64,000 nt of DNA from Candidatus Binatia bacterium (GCA_035544215.1 DATKHY010000007.1:930001-994000), one strand, 5' to 3'; positions 9,255 through 18,249 are shown, counted from the first letter of the stretch. The notes: generated by a model from the letters alone, not told the origin. Made by a program: numbers and translations.

Positions 9255-11075
9255 TTAGGTTGCGGCGGGAACCAGTGTTGCGGGCGTGCCGTCGCGCTCC
9301 AGCGCGAGCGGCTCAAAGGGTGACAAGAACGGCGACCATGTTCCGGCGGCGCTGCTCTGTGAAGCGGACGTGCGGTAACGGTAACCGGCGTGAAACGGCG
9401 AGGCCGCGACGTATCCCCACGTCGCGCTCGGCTGATCGGCCGTGAGAAAAATCTGATCGGGGGCCGTACCGCCGGCGGCTGCCTCTTCCGACACGAGATC
9501 CAGGTACAGCGCGCGGTCGCCCGGCCGCAAGCTCGCCGAGACCGCGACGCGGTGCGGACCGAACTCCCGAAACGCGGTGACGTCGAGGTCGATGCGTCCC
9601 GGCGCCATCGGCGGCAGCTGCAACGCGGCGTTGCCATCCAGCGGGGTCGCCGCGATCGCGAGGATCGCGCCGGTCGCGTTACGCGGCAAGGCCAGCGCGA
9701 CGCCGCTGCACTGCGCGTTCAGCGTGGCCTGCAGCCGCTCGGACCGACCGCCCACCGTGTAGCTCAGCACGACGTTGACCGTCGCCAGCGCGAGCAGGCG
9801 CGGCGCGGCGGTGACGTGGGCGAACGCGACGGGGAAATCGTCCGCGCCCAGCTGCACCCAGACGTCGGTGAGCGGACGCGGCGGCATTTGGTACTCGGCG
9901 ACGTCCGCGCCGACGGCAACGACGGCGAAACCGGCGAGCGTGTACGCGAGCTGCTCCGATGGGCTGAGCTGGAACTGCAAGGAGCCTGAGTCGTTGGGCT
10001 CTTCGAACGTCACAGTCTGGGAGACGCTGCTCGGACGCGACGGCGGGTTCGCGGCGACGTCCACGTTAGCACCGATCACGGCGACACCCTGACGATTCGG
10101 CGGCAGGTTCGCGCTGAAGTCGACGTTGTGCGTGCCGACCTGCAGCATCGGAACCGTCAAGTCGCGCACGAGCGATCCGAGCCCGTTTTTCGCAACCCAC
10201 GCGCGCAGGCCGGTGAGGATGTCGAGCGTCAGCACGTACTGGCGCCGCCCCGGCGCGGGTTGACTCAAGTCCCACTGCGTGACTTCGACGCCGAGCCGTG
10301 ACGGGTCGGCGATGCGCACGAACGGCGGATCGGAGACGCTCGGCGCGGGCGCGAGGGTCGCGTAGGCGGCGAACAGCCGGCTCGCAACCGCTGCGGAGAA
10401 ATCGCCGGCGGGAACGGCGCCGCCGGCGATCTTCAGCGGGAAGCTTACCGGCGGGCCCGTGAACGCGGCGACGACGTCGCTGGTCGACATCGTGCGATCC
10501 GACCTTCCCGCGAGCAGCGCGGTCAACAGCGCAGCGGGCTGGAAATCGACCGTCGCTGCGACGCGCGGCGCGACGCCCACGACATCAAACTCCACGCGCG
10601 CACCGAGCAACAGCGAGCCGCCGGCGATCGCGCCTTTGATCAGCTCGCCGGCGTCGGCGGAGAGCCGCGTCGTCCAGCGCGCGTAGTCCTCGCCACTGGT
10701 GCCGAGCGCGACGGGAGCGAGGGCATCGGACGTGGGCGTCACATCGCCGGCGGTTGGAAAGAGGCGCGCGAACCCGCCGGCTATCCCGATCGGTGCGGCG
10801 GTCGCGGTGGCGCTCTGCGCGCGCGCCACGGTCAGCGCCGCGTCGAGTCCGAAGTCGCCGGCGAGCGACAGATCGAGCACGGCGTATTGACCAGCGGAAG
10901 TGAAGTCGCCGAAGCGTTGGATCAGCTCCAGCGTGAATTTCGGCGTGCCGTCCGCGTTCGTGCCGAGCGCGAGGTGCTCCGGCAGCACCGCGAAACTGCC
11001 GCTCCTAAACGGCGCGAACATCGTCCCCAAGGGCGACACCGATTGGAAGTCCGGCAGTCCGGTCAGATCGGTCAC
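9255..11075 (-). CDS. Large beta-rich hypothetical protein in the cluster
   Basis: 606 residues. I chose the GTG at 11075 because it overlaps the TGA of the upstream gene as GTGA; the longer open frame to 12683 is an Arg-rich shadow of that gene. It opens 'VTDLTGLPDFQSVSPLG'. A middle region has enzyme-like or coat-like alpha/beta alternation ('SFPLKIAGGAVPAGDFSAA', 'QYVLTLDILTGLRAWV'). The C-terminal third is beta-rich with an 'LDVTAFREFGPHRVAVSASL' strand pair like the repeats of the neighbouring paralogues. No signal peptide or known motif. It is translationally coupled within the operon. Confidence 0.82.
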   Translation of the reverse strand: MTDLTGLPDFQSVSPLGTMFAPFRSGSFAVLPEHLALGTNADGTPKFTLELIQRFGDFTSAGQYAVLDLSLAGDFGLDAALTVARAQSATATAAPIGIAGGFARLFPTAGDVTPTSDALAPVALGTSGEDYARWTTRLSADAGELIKGAIAGGSLLLGARVEFDVVGVAPRVAATVDFQPAALLTALLAGRSDRTMSTSDVVAAFTGPPVSFPLKIAGGAVPAGDFSAAVASRLFAAYATLAPAPSVSDPPFVRIADPSRLGVEVTQWDLSQPAPGRRQYVLTLDILTGLRAWVAKNGLGSLVRDLTVPMLQVGTHNVDFSANLPPNRQGVAVIGANVDVAANPPSRPSSVSQTVTFEEPNDSGSLQFQLSPSEQLAYTLAGFAVVAVGADVAEYQMPPRPLTDVWVQLGADDFPVAFAHVTAAPRLLALATVNVVLSYTVGGRSERLQATLNAQCSGVALALPRNATGAILAIAATPLDGNAALQLPPMAPGRIDLDVTAFREFGPHRVAVSASLRPGDRALYLDLVSEEAAAGGTAPDQIFLTADQPSATWGYVAASPFHAGYRYRTSASQSSAAGTWSPFLSPFEPLALERDGTPATLVPAAT

Positions 11076-13201
11076 GAGGCGGAGCTCTGCACGTAGAACG
11101 AGTCGGTGTTGGAGGAGACCCATTGACCCTGCTGCGTCCCGGTCGCGCTGATCAGGCAAACGCGATACTGATAGGTGGACGTGTCGCCGCTTCCGAGCAC
11201 GTAAGCCTTGATCGGCACCGCGAGCGTGACGGTCTGGGACATGAGTCCCGACGAGTCGGCTTGCGTCGACCCGTCGAAGTCTACCGTCTGACCGTCTTGG
11301 AAGACGACCTGCACGGCCTTGGTCGTCGACGGCGAAGCGAACATCGACGCAAACGCGACGACCTTCACGCTGCGCTGAACCGGGCCGACGACCTGGTTGG
11401 ACATGATCGCATCCCATAGCGCGCTCGAATCCGGTTTCACCGTAGCGTGCGACTGATCGACGACGACGGTGCAATTGGCGGGGTCGATCTGACTCGCCGA
11501 CGGCGGTTGCGCAGAGCCGCCGGAGATCGCCTGGATCAGCAAATCGCCGAGCTGACCCAGGTTCTGAGGGACCATTCGTATCGCCAGCGTCAGGGTGTTC
11601 TGGGCGGACGACGCCTGCGGGGTGAGATCGACGGGCGGAGGCGGCGTCAGCGTCTGCCCTTGGTCCGCCACTTTCGTCGCAGGCTGGGTTGGATCGGTGG
11701 GACTCTTCATCACCGCCGCGGGCAGGCTCCCCACGTGAACGGGGCTCTCGATCGCGTTGGCGACGACGACGTTGAACTGGCCTTGCGTCGAGTCGTACGT
11801 CGATGTGGTGCTCAGAGGATTTCCGACGAAATCCGTCGCGCGCCAGCTGAAGTGAACCGCTTCCACGTCGGAATCGACGGTCACGCTCACCACGCCGGAC
11901 AGGAGCTGACTGACCTCGTCGAAGAGCGCCGCATAGACCTGCTGGAGCTGCGCCAGCGACAGCGTCACCGAGCAGCTGATGCCGGCGGCGATGTCGATGA
12001 TGGCGCCGGTCTGCGTCGCGACGTTCGACCCGCCGGAACCGTCGCTCGCCGGCAGCGCCAGCTGCAGGCTCGCGTTGCTCGCCTCGAACAAGTGCATCGC
12101 GGGCGGCTTGTTCCCGTGGAGATTCTGCTGCCACCAGGCGGCAGCGTTGGCGATGCGCTGAGGATTCCAGACCGGCGTTGCAAGGAACGAGAGCGTGAAC
12201 TGCAGCGCGCTCGGATCGCCGCCGCTCGACGTGATCGAGATGTTGGGCGCGCGCGACGCGGTTTGCCGCCGGCTGATTCGGAACGAGTCCGGTAGGTAGT
12301 AGATGACGTCCGGTTGGCGCATGTTCTGGTAGTACGGGTACGACCGGTTGTCGGGAGCGTACGGAACCTGCGTGACGACCCACGTCGATTGGCCGCTGCC
12401 GACGCTTCCGAGCAGCGCGAACACGTTGCGGTCGAGCACTGGATCGAACGTAAACGGGAGGCTCGAGTCGACCGCGGTGAGGCTCTGACGATAGAGCGGT
12501 TGCGAGGAGCCGGACACGGGCGGCGCCGGTACGGCGACCTGGAACGAGCGGCGGATGATCAAACGCGCCTGGGCCGACGCGTCGGTCATAGCGCGATAGA
12601 TCGAGTCGCGATCCTGCGGATCGGTCACGGTCAGGGTCATTGTCAGGTTCGAGCCGTCGGCGACGACCGCGCCGAAGTCCCACGTCGCCGCGAGCCCCGA
12701 CAGATTCGCCGTCAGGAAGTAGCGCGTCGTCGTCGGATCGATCCGCGTGCCGCCGGCCGAGACGCTCGGGTCGGTTGAGTCGGCGAGCTGGACGGTAAGG
12801 TCGTATCCGTCAGCCCCGGCGGCGAACGTGACGCACGAGGTCTGGGCGCCCCCGGCGCCTTGCGTCGCGATTGCATAGCGCGACAGGTAGTACTTGCTAT
12901 TGGCGTTCGCCGGGTCTTCGAAGAGCGTCGTGTCGAGCGGCGGAGCGACCGGCGAGATCAGCACGGGCAAGGAGAAGCTCGAGCGCGGTGACGCGCTGCC
13001 CAGCGCCCATTGCCCGAAAGCGGGGTTACGCCACGCCAAGATCGCCGGATTGACGGCGGTCATGGTCGGCGAGTGGAGCACCGTCTGCGGCGGCAAGTAG
13101 GGGCGCGCGACAGGCTGCGCCGTCGCCGACGGCGAGAGAGTTTGCACGCCGCCGGCCGCTGGCGTCGCCAAGAGCGACCGGTGCAGGGTCATGAAGCTCA
13201 T
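11072..13201 (-). CDS. Large beta-rich hypothetical protein, first large gene of the cluster
   Basis: 709 residues from the ATG at 13201 ('MSFMTLHRSLL'), chosen over the upstream in-frame ATG at 13288 because GGAGG lies 6 nt before it. The N-terminal ~60 residues are Pro/Ala/Thr-rich and flexible. Long beta-rich domains follow, then a Pro-rich hinge ('LTPPPPVDLTPQ') and a C-terminal repeat with 'VQVVFQDGQTVDFDG' and 'YQYRVCLISATG'. That last block closely matches the end of paralogue 1 ('YQYRVSLVSASN'), tying the gene to the family. Its stop overlaps the next gene as GTGA. No signal sequence. Confidence 0.84.
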   Translation of the reverse strand: MSFMTLHRSLLATPAAGGVQTLSPSATAQPVARPYLPPQTVLHSPTMTAVNPAILAWRNPAFGQWALGSASPRSSFSLPVLISPVAPPLDTTLFEDPANANSKYYLSRYAIATQGAGGAQTSCVTFAAGADGYDLTVQLADSTDPSVSAGGTRIDPTTTRYFLTANLSGLAATWDFGAVVADGSNLTMTLTVTDPQDRDSIYRAMTDASAQARLIIRRSFQVAVPAPPVSGSSQPLYRQSLTAVDSSLPFTFDPVLDRNVFALLGSVGSGQSTWVVTQVPYAPDNRSYPYYQNMRQPDVIYYLPDSFRISRRQTASRAPNISITSSGGDPSALQFTLSFLATPVWNPQRIANAAAWWQQNLHGNKPPAMHLFEASNASLQLALPASDGSGGSNVATQTGAIIDIAAGISCSVTLSLAQLQQVYAALFDEVSQLLSGVVSVTVDSDVEAVHFSWRATDFVGNPLSTTSTYDSTQGQFNVVVANAIESPVHVGSLPAAVMKSPTDPTQPATKVADQGQTLTPPPPVDLTPQASSAQNTLTLAIRMVPQNLGQLGDLLIQAISGGSAQPPSASQIDPANCTVVVDQSHATVKPDSSALWDAIMSNQVVGPVQRSVKVVAFASMFASPSTTKAVQVVFQDGQTVDFDGSTQADSSGLMSQTVTLAVPIKAYVLGSGDTSTYQYRVCLISATGTQQGQWVSSNTDSFYVQSSAS

Positions 13202-13507
13202 GAATGGCCTCCGTGCAAAATCGCGCAGGGAGTCGTGAGGCAGCATCCGCGCCCACTCCAGGGTACAGCAACCAAGGCCAGTTGCCAAGGTGGCCCCGGC
13301 TCGTAAATTGGCTAATTAAAGCTATGTTTTTACTGCCGAGCAAGCGCACGCCCTGGCGCTTTCCGAGTTAGCGCATCAAGAGCACTGGGTTCGCAAGAGT
13401 GTTGCAACCCAGTTCACCATCCAACTTGGAAAGATCCCGTCGCGCTCGCCATGCTGCGAAGGATCAGCTTAAGCGCGTGTACATCTGGGTGCTCTGGGCC
13501 GGGAACC
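13202..13507. other. Gap upstream of the beta-sandwich operon
   Basis: About 300 bases without a convincing gene; the open frames here are short and shadow-like. It must hold the promoter of the operon starting at 13201. The AT-rich stretch around 13310-13340 is the most promoter-like part, but I cannot fix -35/-10 boxes. It also contains the hairpin at 13384-13413. Confidence 0.5.
13384..13413. other. Bulged hairpin between two minus-strand genes
   Basis: Arms ACTGGGTT/AACCCAGT enclose an inner GCAA/TTGC pair with a one-base bulge and a 5-nt loop, giving 12 paired bases. It lies between the end of the 13508-14590 gene and the start of the 13201 operon. It could be a terminator or leader structure; no T-tract follows on the minus strand. 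Confidence 0.4.
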
Positions 13508-14590
13508 TCACGCCTTCGTTGGCTGACTGCCGCCGTCGGGCTTTGTGCCCGCACTGCGAATGTTCGCGATCGAGCAGAGGAGATTGAACCAGAACGGCCC
13601 GCCGAGCGCAAGCGCAAGCCACGTCAGCAGCATTCCTTGCCAACGACCGTACTCGAGGCCGGACTGCGTCTTAGAGGACCAGGCCCAGTTGGCAAAATCA
13701 GCGCGAACGTGCGCGAACTGAGTGATGTCGAAAGGTTGGTCTTTCGTCGGGCCGTTCGTTAGAGAGGTCGTAGCAGGCGGTGATGTGGAGGGCGGACATT
13801 GAGCCTGGAGGCTGGTCGGCGTGCTCTTCGTGCAGTTTTGCACGAGGATGCTGTTGGCAACGACCGATAAGTCTGCGGGGTTGGCGATTGACAGGGTACG
13901 CACCATCTCCAGGGTATCGACACCCGCGAACGACACGATGAAGAAGGCGATAACGATGATGATCCACTGCGTTTGCCTGGCGTACCATCCGGTCACGCGG
14001 TCCATCTCCGCGTTAAACCACGCGTCCGTGGCCGCGAGCAGTTTCGTATAATCGTCACCGGCCTGCGCAAGCAGCGACTGCAGTTGCTGCTGAAGCTTCT
14101 CGTGCTGCGCCCCTAGCCTTCCGACCGCGGCTTCCAGTGTCGCGACAGCCGATAACGGCGCTGCGACCAGCGTTTGCGCGATTGCCTCCGTCTCGGCACC
14201 CGACGTGCCGGGGTCGTCGCTTACCGGCGCCGTGGCTGACTGCGCCACGCCCGGGAGAACCTGCCAGAGGGCGCTCGAGAAGTTTCGAGCATCTAGGTAT
14301 GACGGTGGCCGGCTCGCGGCGACGTTTAGGAAGCGCTGCAAGGTGCTCTTGCCGGTTGCATCTACGAACTGGTTAGGCTTTGGCGAGTTCGCCGCAACGA
14401 GCGGGTGATTGAACACCGTGGCGGCGAGTTGATCGGTTCCGAGTAGGTTGGCGATGCCCCTGAACAAATTCCAGCCTCGAAGGGCCAGAAATGCCGCGAT
14501 GCGTTCGTTGACCCACGAGCAAAGGCAGCTCAAGCCCGCATAGACGCCGCATATGACGATAGCAATGTTTAGGATCTGTGCAAAACTCAT
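13508..14590 (-). CDS. Membrane protein with central coiled region
   Basis: 360 residues from ATG at 14590. TM segments are visible at about 5-25, 209-230 and 318-340. Between the first two is a soluble region with a Gln/Leu-rich coiled-coil-like stretch ('LGAQHEKLQQQLQSLLAQA'). The C-terminal helix ends 'GPFWFNLLCSIANIRSAG', a 'PFWF-LL' ending I know from uncharacterised bacterial membrane proteins. There is no enzyme motif. It sits between the patatin/secreted-protein pair and the beta-sandwich operon, in the same orientation. It could anchor or export parts of that system; this is inference from position. Confidence 0.8.
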   Translation of the reverse strand: MSFAQILNIAIVICGVYAGLSCLCSWVNERIAAFLALRGWNLFRGIANLLGTDQLAATVFNHPLVAANSPKPNQFVDATGKSTLQRFLNVAASRPPSYLDARNFSSALWQVLPGVAQSATAPVSDDPGTSGAETEAIAQTLVAAPLSAVATLEAAVGRLGAQHEKLQQQLQSLLAQAGDDYTKLLAATDAWFNAEMDRVTGWYARQTQWIIIVIAFFIVSFAGVDTLEMVRTLSIANPADLSVVANSILVQNCTKSTPTSLQAQCPPSTSPPATTSLTNGPTKDQPFDITQFAHVRADFANWAWSSKTQSGLEYGRWQGMLLTWLALALGGPFWFNLLCSIANIRSAGTKPDGGSQPTKA

Positions 14591-14627
14591 ACGATGGCCT
14601 CGTTTCTAGCTTCAGGAAACCATACGA

Positions 14628-15284
14628 TCATGGTTGGTAGTTTGCGAGCTCGACCCAGCCTTGTTGCGTCTGAACCTGGATATCCGTGACCGGATGGACC
14701 TCCCACAGCGTCGCGCGCTCGTGCTTGGCGATCATGTCCCAATGCTCTTGGTCGTACATCAGCCATCCCGTGATTCGCACCGGCGTTCCGGAGCCGGCCA
14801 GCGCCTGGAGATTCTGCGCATTCCAGGACGGATTCACCGCTCGCCAGCGTGGCGTCACCTCGACGATCGCCGCGTTCTCCGACGTCGTGTCGGGATCGTC
14901 GCCGACGTAGAGGTGCACGTCGTGATCGTTGGGCGAGGTCGACTCGCAGTTACAGGTTTCCGGGCCCTCGGGGATCGCGCGAACGAGATACACGGTCAGC
15001 ACGACGGGCTGCTGCTCCTGACTCTGAATCGCATTCTGATCCGACGCCGTCCATCCGCTGCGTGTCCTGCCTTCGCTGGACGGAACCGTCGGCAGCTGAT
15101 CCATTTGTCCGACGGTGAGTGGAGCCGGGCTCTGCGTCGGTAGCGCGCCGCGATTCTTCGCACTGTTGAGCGCGGGATCGCCGCCCGATCCGATGACCGG
15201 GCAGCCGTCGAAGGCGCCGGTCCCAGTGGGTGCAGTCTGCGCCATCAGCACGATCGCGCTCGCAAAAACGATCAGTTTACGCAT
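14628..15284 (-). CDS. Exported hypothetical protein with 'GWLMYDQEH' motif
   Basis: 218 residues. The ATG at 15284 shares a base with the TAA of the patatin gene (TAATG), so the two are coupled; the open frame further upstream is a shadow of patatin. 'MRKLIVFASAIVLMAQTAPTG' is a signal peptide. The C-terminal domain holds 'PVRITGWLMYDQEHWDMI' and 'RATLWEVHPVTDIQV', a pattern found in uncharacterised exported proteins and suggestive of an OB-like beta barrel. A 'CNC' pair near residue 120 could form a disulfide or bind metal. The role is unknown, but coupling to patatin suggests a partner or inhibitor of the lipase. Confidence 0.78.
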   Translation of the reverse strand: MRKLIVFASAIVLMAQTAPTGTGAFDGCPVIGSGGDPALNSAKNRGALPTQSPAPLTVGQMDQLPTVPSSEGRTRSGWTASDQNAIQSQEQQPVVLTVYLVRAIPEGPETCNCESTSPNDHDVHLYVGDDPDTTSENAAIVEVTPRWRAVNPSWNAQNLQALAGSGTPVRITGWLMYDQEHWDMIAKHERATLWEVHPVTDIQVQTQQGWVELANYQP

Positions 15285-17203
15285 TACACGACGGGCCGGG
15301 TCGGAAGCACCGCGATCGGCGGCTGCTCGAGCGCGTAGAACGTCTGATCGATCGGGAGCGCCGCGAGCGCCGCAGTCGCGGCGAGAACACCGGGGAGCTG
15401 CGCTGCGGGCACGCGCTGATTTATCAGCGTGTCGTACGGGGTCTGCGCAGGCACTTCGGTGAACGCCGGGTAGCCGTCCTGATATCCTTGCGCCCAGCGT
15501 GTGTGCGCGGCCATGATGGCTCGATAGCGCAGCCAGCGGTGTGCCTGCCAGCCCGGCGCGTCGCCGCCGCCCGCGACGAACTCGTTCAGCAGCGTGTCGC
15601 CGGCGCTGAGTCCGAGCTGGGTCATCTTCGCGATGACCGCCGGCGGCATGTTCAGGTTGAGGCCGCCCTCGTCCGCCGACAGGCGGATGCCGACGATGCG
15701 GCTTGCGTTGCCCGGCAGCGTTCCCAACGTGACGTCTTGCCAGGTGCGCGCGGCGTCGAGAATCGACGACACAAACGCCAAGACGTTGCCGCGCGCGCCG
15801 CCGCGGTCGAGTTTGTTCCACGGATTCACCGTGCCAGGCGACGCCGCGCTCTCCATGACGACTGCTCCGGCAGCGTAGTGGCCGGGCGTACTCGCCGGCA
15901 CGTCGGCGCCCTCGGGCGGGCCGCCCAGCAGGTCGATCGCGAACGTCGGCCAGCACGGCAGCGGGCCGTCGAAGAAGTGAATCGGAAAGTTGCTCGACAA
16001 ACCGCCGTCGGAGAACCAGAGTTTCTGCATGCAGCCGTTTGCGTCGAGCGCATAGAGCGGCAGCGCGCAGAACAGCACGGGGAAGGACATGCTCATGCGC
16101 GTCCCTACGACGATCGGCACGCTCTCCGCGGCCGGGAAGCGGTAGTAGGCCGCGGCGTCGCCGCCGCTCTTGCCGAGCGCGGTGATCGCGCCGTGCTGCG
16201 TCATGTGGCGCACGACGTCGTCCGAGAAAAAATCCTTGAGATCTTCCGCGCGGAAGTAAATCGACGGGCGCCGGCAGTTGGCGGCGTCGACGTCCGTGTC
16301 GGGATCCTGCACCTGGCTGAACTGCTCCGCCGGATCGAACGGGAGCTCGAAGGGCCGGCCCAGCGTGAGACACGTGGTGACCATGCGAAAGTCGATGCAG
16401 CGTTCGGTCGGCGTGGCGTTGTGCCACGCGGGCTCCGGCGCGCTCCACAGCTGGCCGAAGGTGAGTGGCTGCGCGCGCGGCGTGCCGGCCGTCTGCGCGA
16501 TGAATGCCTCAAGCCAGTTGAACAGCGGCGGTACGTCTTTGGTCTCGAGCTGGGTTACGTCTTCGGCGGTTATCCGTGCGTTCGCGTCGTAGCCGTGGCA
16601 CCAGCCGAAACTGTTCCCGTCGAGCACGCGCAGCAGCTGATAAACGAACCGGATCGCGATGCCGACGAACGCGGCGATCAGTCCGAACAAAACGGCAAAA
16701 ACGAGGCCCCGCCACAAGACACCACGTTCCAACGACCACGCGACCAAAACGAAGCTCGCAAAGAGCGCCGCGACGGTGAGCGCGGGGATCCAGATGTATT
16801 GCCACAGCAGCGTGCCGATCAGCCGCAGCAGCTTAGCGAACAGCGAGCCGGCGCCGATCGGAATGAGCGCGATGTTGAACAAGGCGCGCGCGACCGCGTC
16901 GGGCGCGAAGAGCGCGAGCAGCGAGCCGGGCGTGCCGAGGAAACCGGGTAGCTTCGCGAGCTCGAGGTAGCCCTCACCCGAGCCGGACAGGCGCCGGCGG
17001 TATTCCGCCGCCGCCGTGATCGCCGCGGCAATCGCTCCGACGGACGTGCCTCCGATGTTCTTGATCGCGTACGCCGTGGCGAGCTTGCAGACCGCGGTGG
17101 GGTAAACGACGCCGCTAGTAATCCCGCCCTTCATCACTACGTCGCACAGGCGCCGGATGTTGGGATTCTCGAAATCAGCCTTCGTAAAGGTGGCAGAGTT
17201 CAT
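15284..17203 (-). CDS. Patatin-like phospholipase with internal membrane segments
   Basis: 639 residues. It carries the patatin Ser-Asp dyad: the oxyanion-hole loop 'GGITSG' (26-31), nucleophile elbow 'GGTSVG' (51-56, Ser54) and 'DGG' near residue 398 followed by 'SNFPIHFFD'. The family hydrolyses acyl esters of lipids. Unlike minimal patatins it has several hydrophobic helices at about 90-195, between Ser and Asp, so it is probably membrane-embedded. The ATG at 17203 lies about 10 nt after GGAGG, which is inside a fossil cyclase 3' end (see 17200-17240). It is followed by the coupled exported protein. Patatins serve in lipid metabolism, secreted toxins and some immune systems; which applies here is not clear. 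Confidence 0.9.
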   Translation of the reverse strand: MNSATFTKADFENPNIRRLCDVVMKGGITSGVVYPTAVCKLATAYAIKNIGGTSVGAIAAAITAAAEYRRRLSGSGEGYLELAKLPGFLGTPGSLLALFAPDAVARALFNIALIPIGAGSLFAKLLRLIGTLLWQYIWIPALTVAALFASFVLVAWSLERGVLWRGLVFAVLFGLIAAFVGIAIRFVYQLLRVLDGNSFGWCHGYDANARITAEDVTQLETKDVPPLFNWLEAFIAQTAGTPRAQPLTFGQLWSAPEPAWHNATPTERCIDFRMVTTCLTLGRPFELPFDPAEQFSQVQDPDTDVDAANCRRPSIYFRAEDLKDFFSDDVVRHMTQHGAITALGKSGGDAAAYYRFPAAESVPIVVGTRMSMSFPVLFCALPLYALDANGCMQKLWFSDGGLSSNFPIHFFDGPLPCWPTFAIDLLGGPPEGADVPASTPGHYAAGAVVMESAASPGTVNPWNKLDRGGARGNVLAFVSSILDAARTWQDVTLGTLPGNASRIVGIRLSADEGGLNLNMPPAVIAKMTQLGLSAGDTLLNEFVAGGGDAPGWQAHRWLRYRAIMAAHTRWAQGYQDGYPAFTEVPAQTPYDTLINQRVPAAQLPGVLAATAALAALPIDQTFYALEQPPIAVLPTRPVV

Positions 17204-17240
17204 ATCGACAACGCCTCCATTACCGCCCGCTTCGGCCAGC
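17200..17240 (-). pseudogene. Fossil 3' end of a cyclase-regulator gene
   Basis: On the minus strand these bases read 'RAVMEALSI' and then TGA, matching the last residues 'RAVEEALSI' of the intact cyclase/NB-ARC gene at 22886. Nucleotide identity over about 40 bp is roughly 85%. The TGA overlaps the patatin ATG. It looks like the tail of a deleted duplicate. Confidence 0.55.
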
Positions 17241-17392
17241 CCGATCCTGGTTTTCTGTTTTACCGGAGCCGGGGGCGGCTCGCGGGACCCTCGCCGTCTC
17301 GGATCCGGCCGGTACTAGCCAGAATTAGCTAGGGTTTTGGCAGGTTCGCCCGAAAGCTTCCTGCCGCTAGATTAGACTTTTCCCTTTTTAGT

Positions 17393-17506
17393 ATCTTTTG
17401 CCCATCTTGGGGAGGTGCCGTAATGCGCTCTTGGGCGCACATCCGAGCCGTCACTGGTGCAGACGATTATCGCGGCCCCGCTAAAGAGGGTCCGTTTCTC
17501 GGGTGA
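17393..17506 (+). pseudogene. Fossil 5' end of a paralogue of the 25872 gene
   Basis: Bases 17393-17441 closely match 25841-25890, including the GGAGGTGCC ribosome site and the start 'ATGCGCTCTTGG'. The copy reads 'MRSWAHIRAV' and stops after 27 codons at 17506, while the intact gene reads 'MRSWTHNDLR' and continues for 183 residues. Confidence 0.55.
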
Positions 17507-18131
17507 AAACCGGTTCCGATGGAAACCAGAATTGAACGGCACCACCGGCACGTCCGAAGGCGGGCGCAGCGATTCCAAAATACCCGATCGTTCCGACTGC
17601 TACGCCGGCGCTATAGGCTACGACGTGGGGAACGCTATCCTGAGGCAACGCGAGCCTCGTCTCCAGATCGGAAGCCGTAAGCAGTTTTCCGCCTTCGGAC
17701 GTAACGGCTTCCAAGGTGGTCCACCACGAACCGGACCTAGCCCGAGCTTCGTCGTTCGCGAAGCGAACGAGTTCGTATCTTCCCTCAAAAGCGCGGTTGA
17801 AGCGCTCCGACACTCGAAAGTGCAACGTATAAGAACCCGTTGCAAACCCTCCTTCAGCTAAACCGAGAATGGCGTTGAGACCCCCTCCCGGTATCCACGC
17901 GATGTCCTTTTGATCGGTCGTCAACAGTATTTCGTTGAGCTCGTCGCACGGCGCTGATGTTTGGGGCAGCAGGAAGGAACCGTCTCCGGCCAGCCGTGGG
18001 GGATTCGCGAAGCACTCGGGTACGGTTTGACCGACACCGGCCCTGGCAACAGTAGAAAGGCTGGCGAATACGAGCGCGGTCAAGGCTACTGCGAGTACTC
18101 GTTCCGATCTGGAAGAGCGGTTCGGAATCAT
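17481..18131 (-). CDS. Exported hypothetical protein
   Basis: 216 residues. The ATG at 18131 has a strong GAGGAGG site 4-5 nt upstream; the extra upstream frame overlaps the divergent gene and is not coding. A signal peptide is clear ('VLAVALTALVFASLSTVARA'). The mature part starts with Cys-containing 'TVPECFANPP' and later 'APCDELNEIL', so a disulfide is possible. It then has beta-strands 'GSYTLHFRVSERF' and 'GRYELVRFAND', and a hydrophobic C-terminal stretch ending in 'VQFWFPSEP'. Not recognised. It is divergent from the CHAT operon and close to patatin, so it may act with either. Confidence 0.8.
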   Translation of the reverse strand: MIPNRSSRSERVLAVALTALVFASLSTVARAGVGQTVPECFANPPRLAGDGSFLLPQTSAPCDELNEILLTTDQKDIAWIPGGGLNAILGLAEGGFATGSYTLHFRVSERFNRAFEGRYELVRFANDEARARSGSWWTTLEAVTSEGGKLLTASDLETRLALPQDSVPHVVAYSAGVAVGTIGYFGIAAPAFGRAGGAVQFWFPSEPVFTRETDPL

Positions 18132-18249
18132 GGGGCCTCCTCTCGTCTGAGTCAAACGCGGCGCATTAATGCCGCCGCCGCCATGGAGGTATCCTTCGTT
18201 CGTCCAGGAATTCCCATATTGACGGCGTTGCCTTTCGGAGGTACCCGAT

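Noticed and set aside
6870-9323. 817-aa + strand open frame opposite paralogue 3
   Set aside because: Arg/Val/Leu-rich shadow with no domain or ribosome site; the minus-strand gene is clearly real.
11076-12683. N-terminal extension of the 9255-11075 gene to 12683
   Set aside because: This part is an Arg-rich shadow of the 11072-13201 gene; the GTGA overlap marks the start.
15285-16448. N-terminal extension of the 14628-15284 gene
   Set aside because: Shadow of the patatin gene; the signal peptide begins at the ATG overlapping the patatin stop.
1-17203. Contractile injection system or prophage
   Set aside because: No sheath, tube, baseplate, spike, portal, terminase or integrase motif found; only beta-rich proteins of unknown type.
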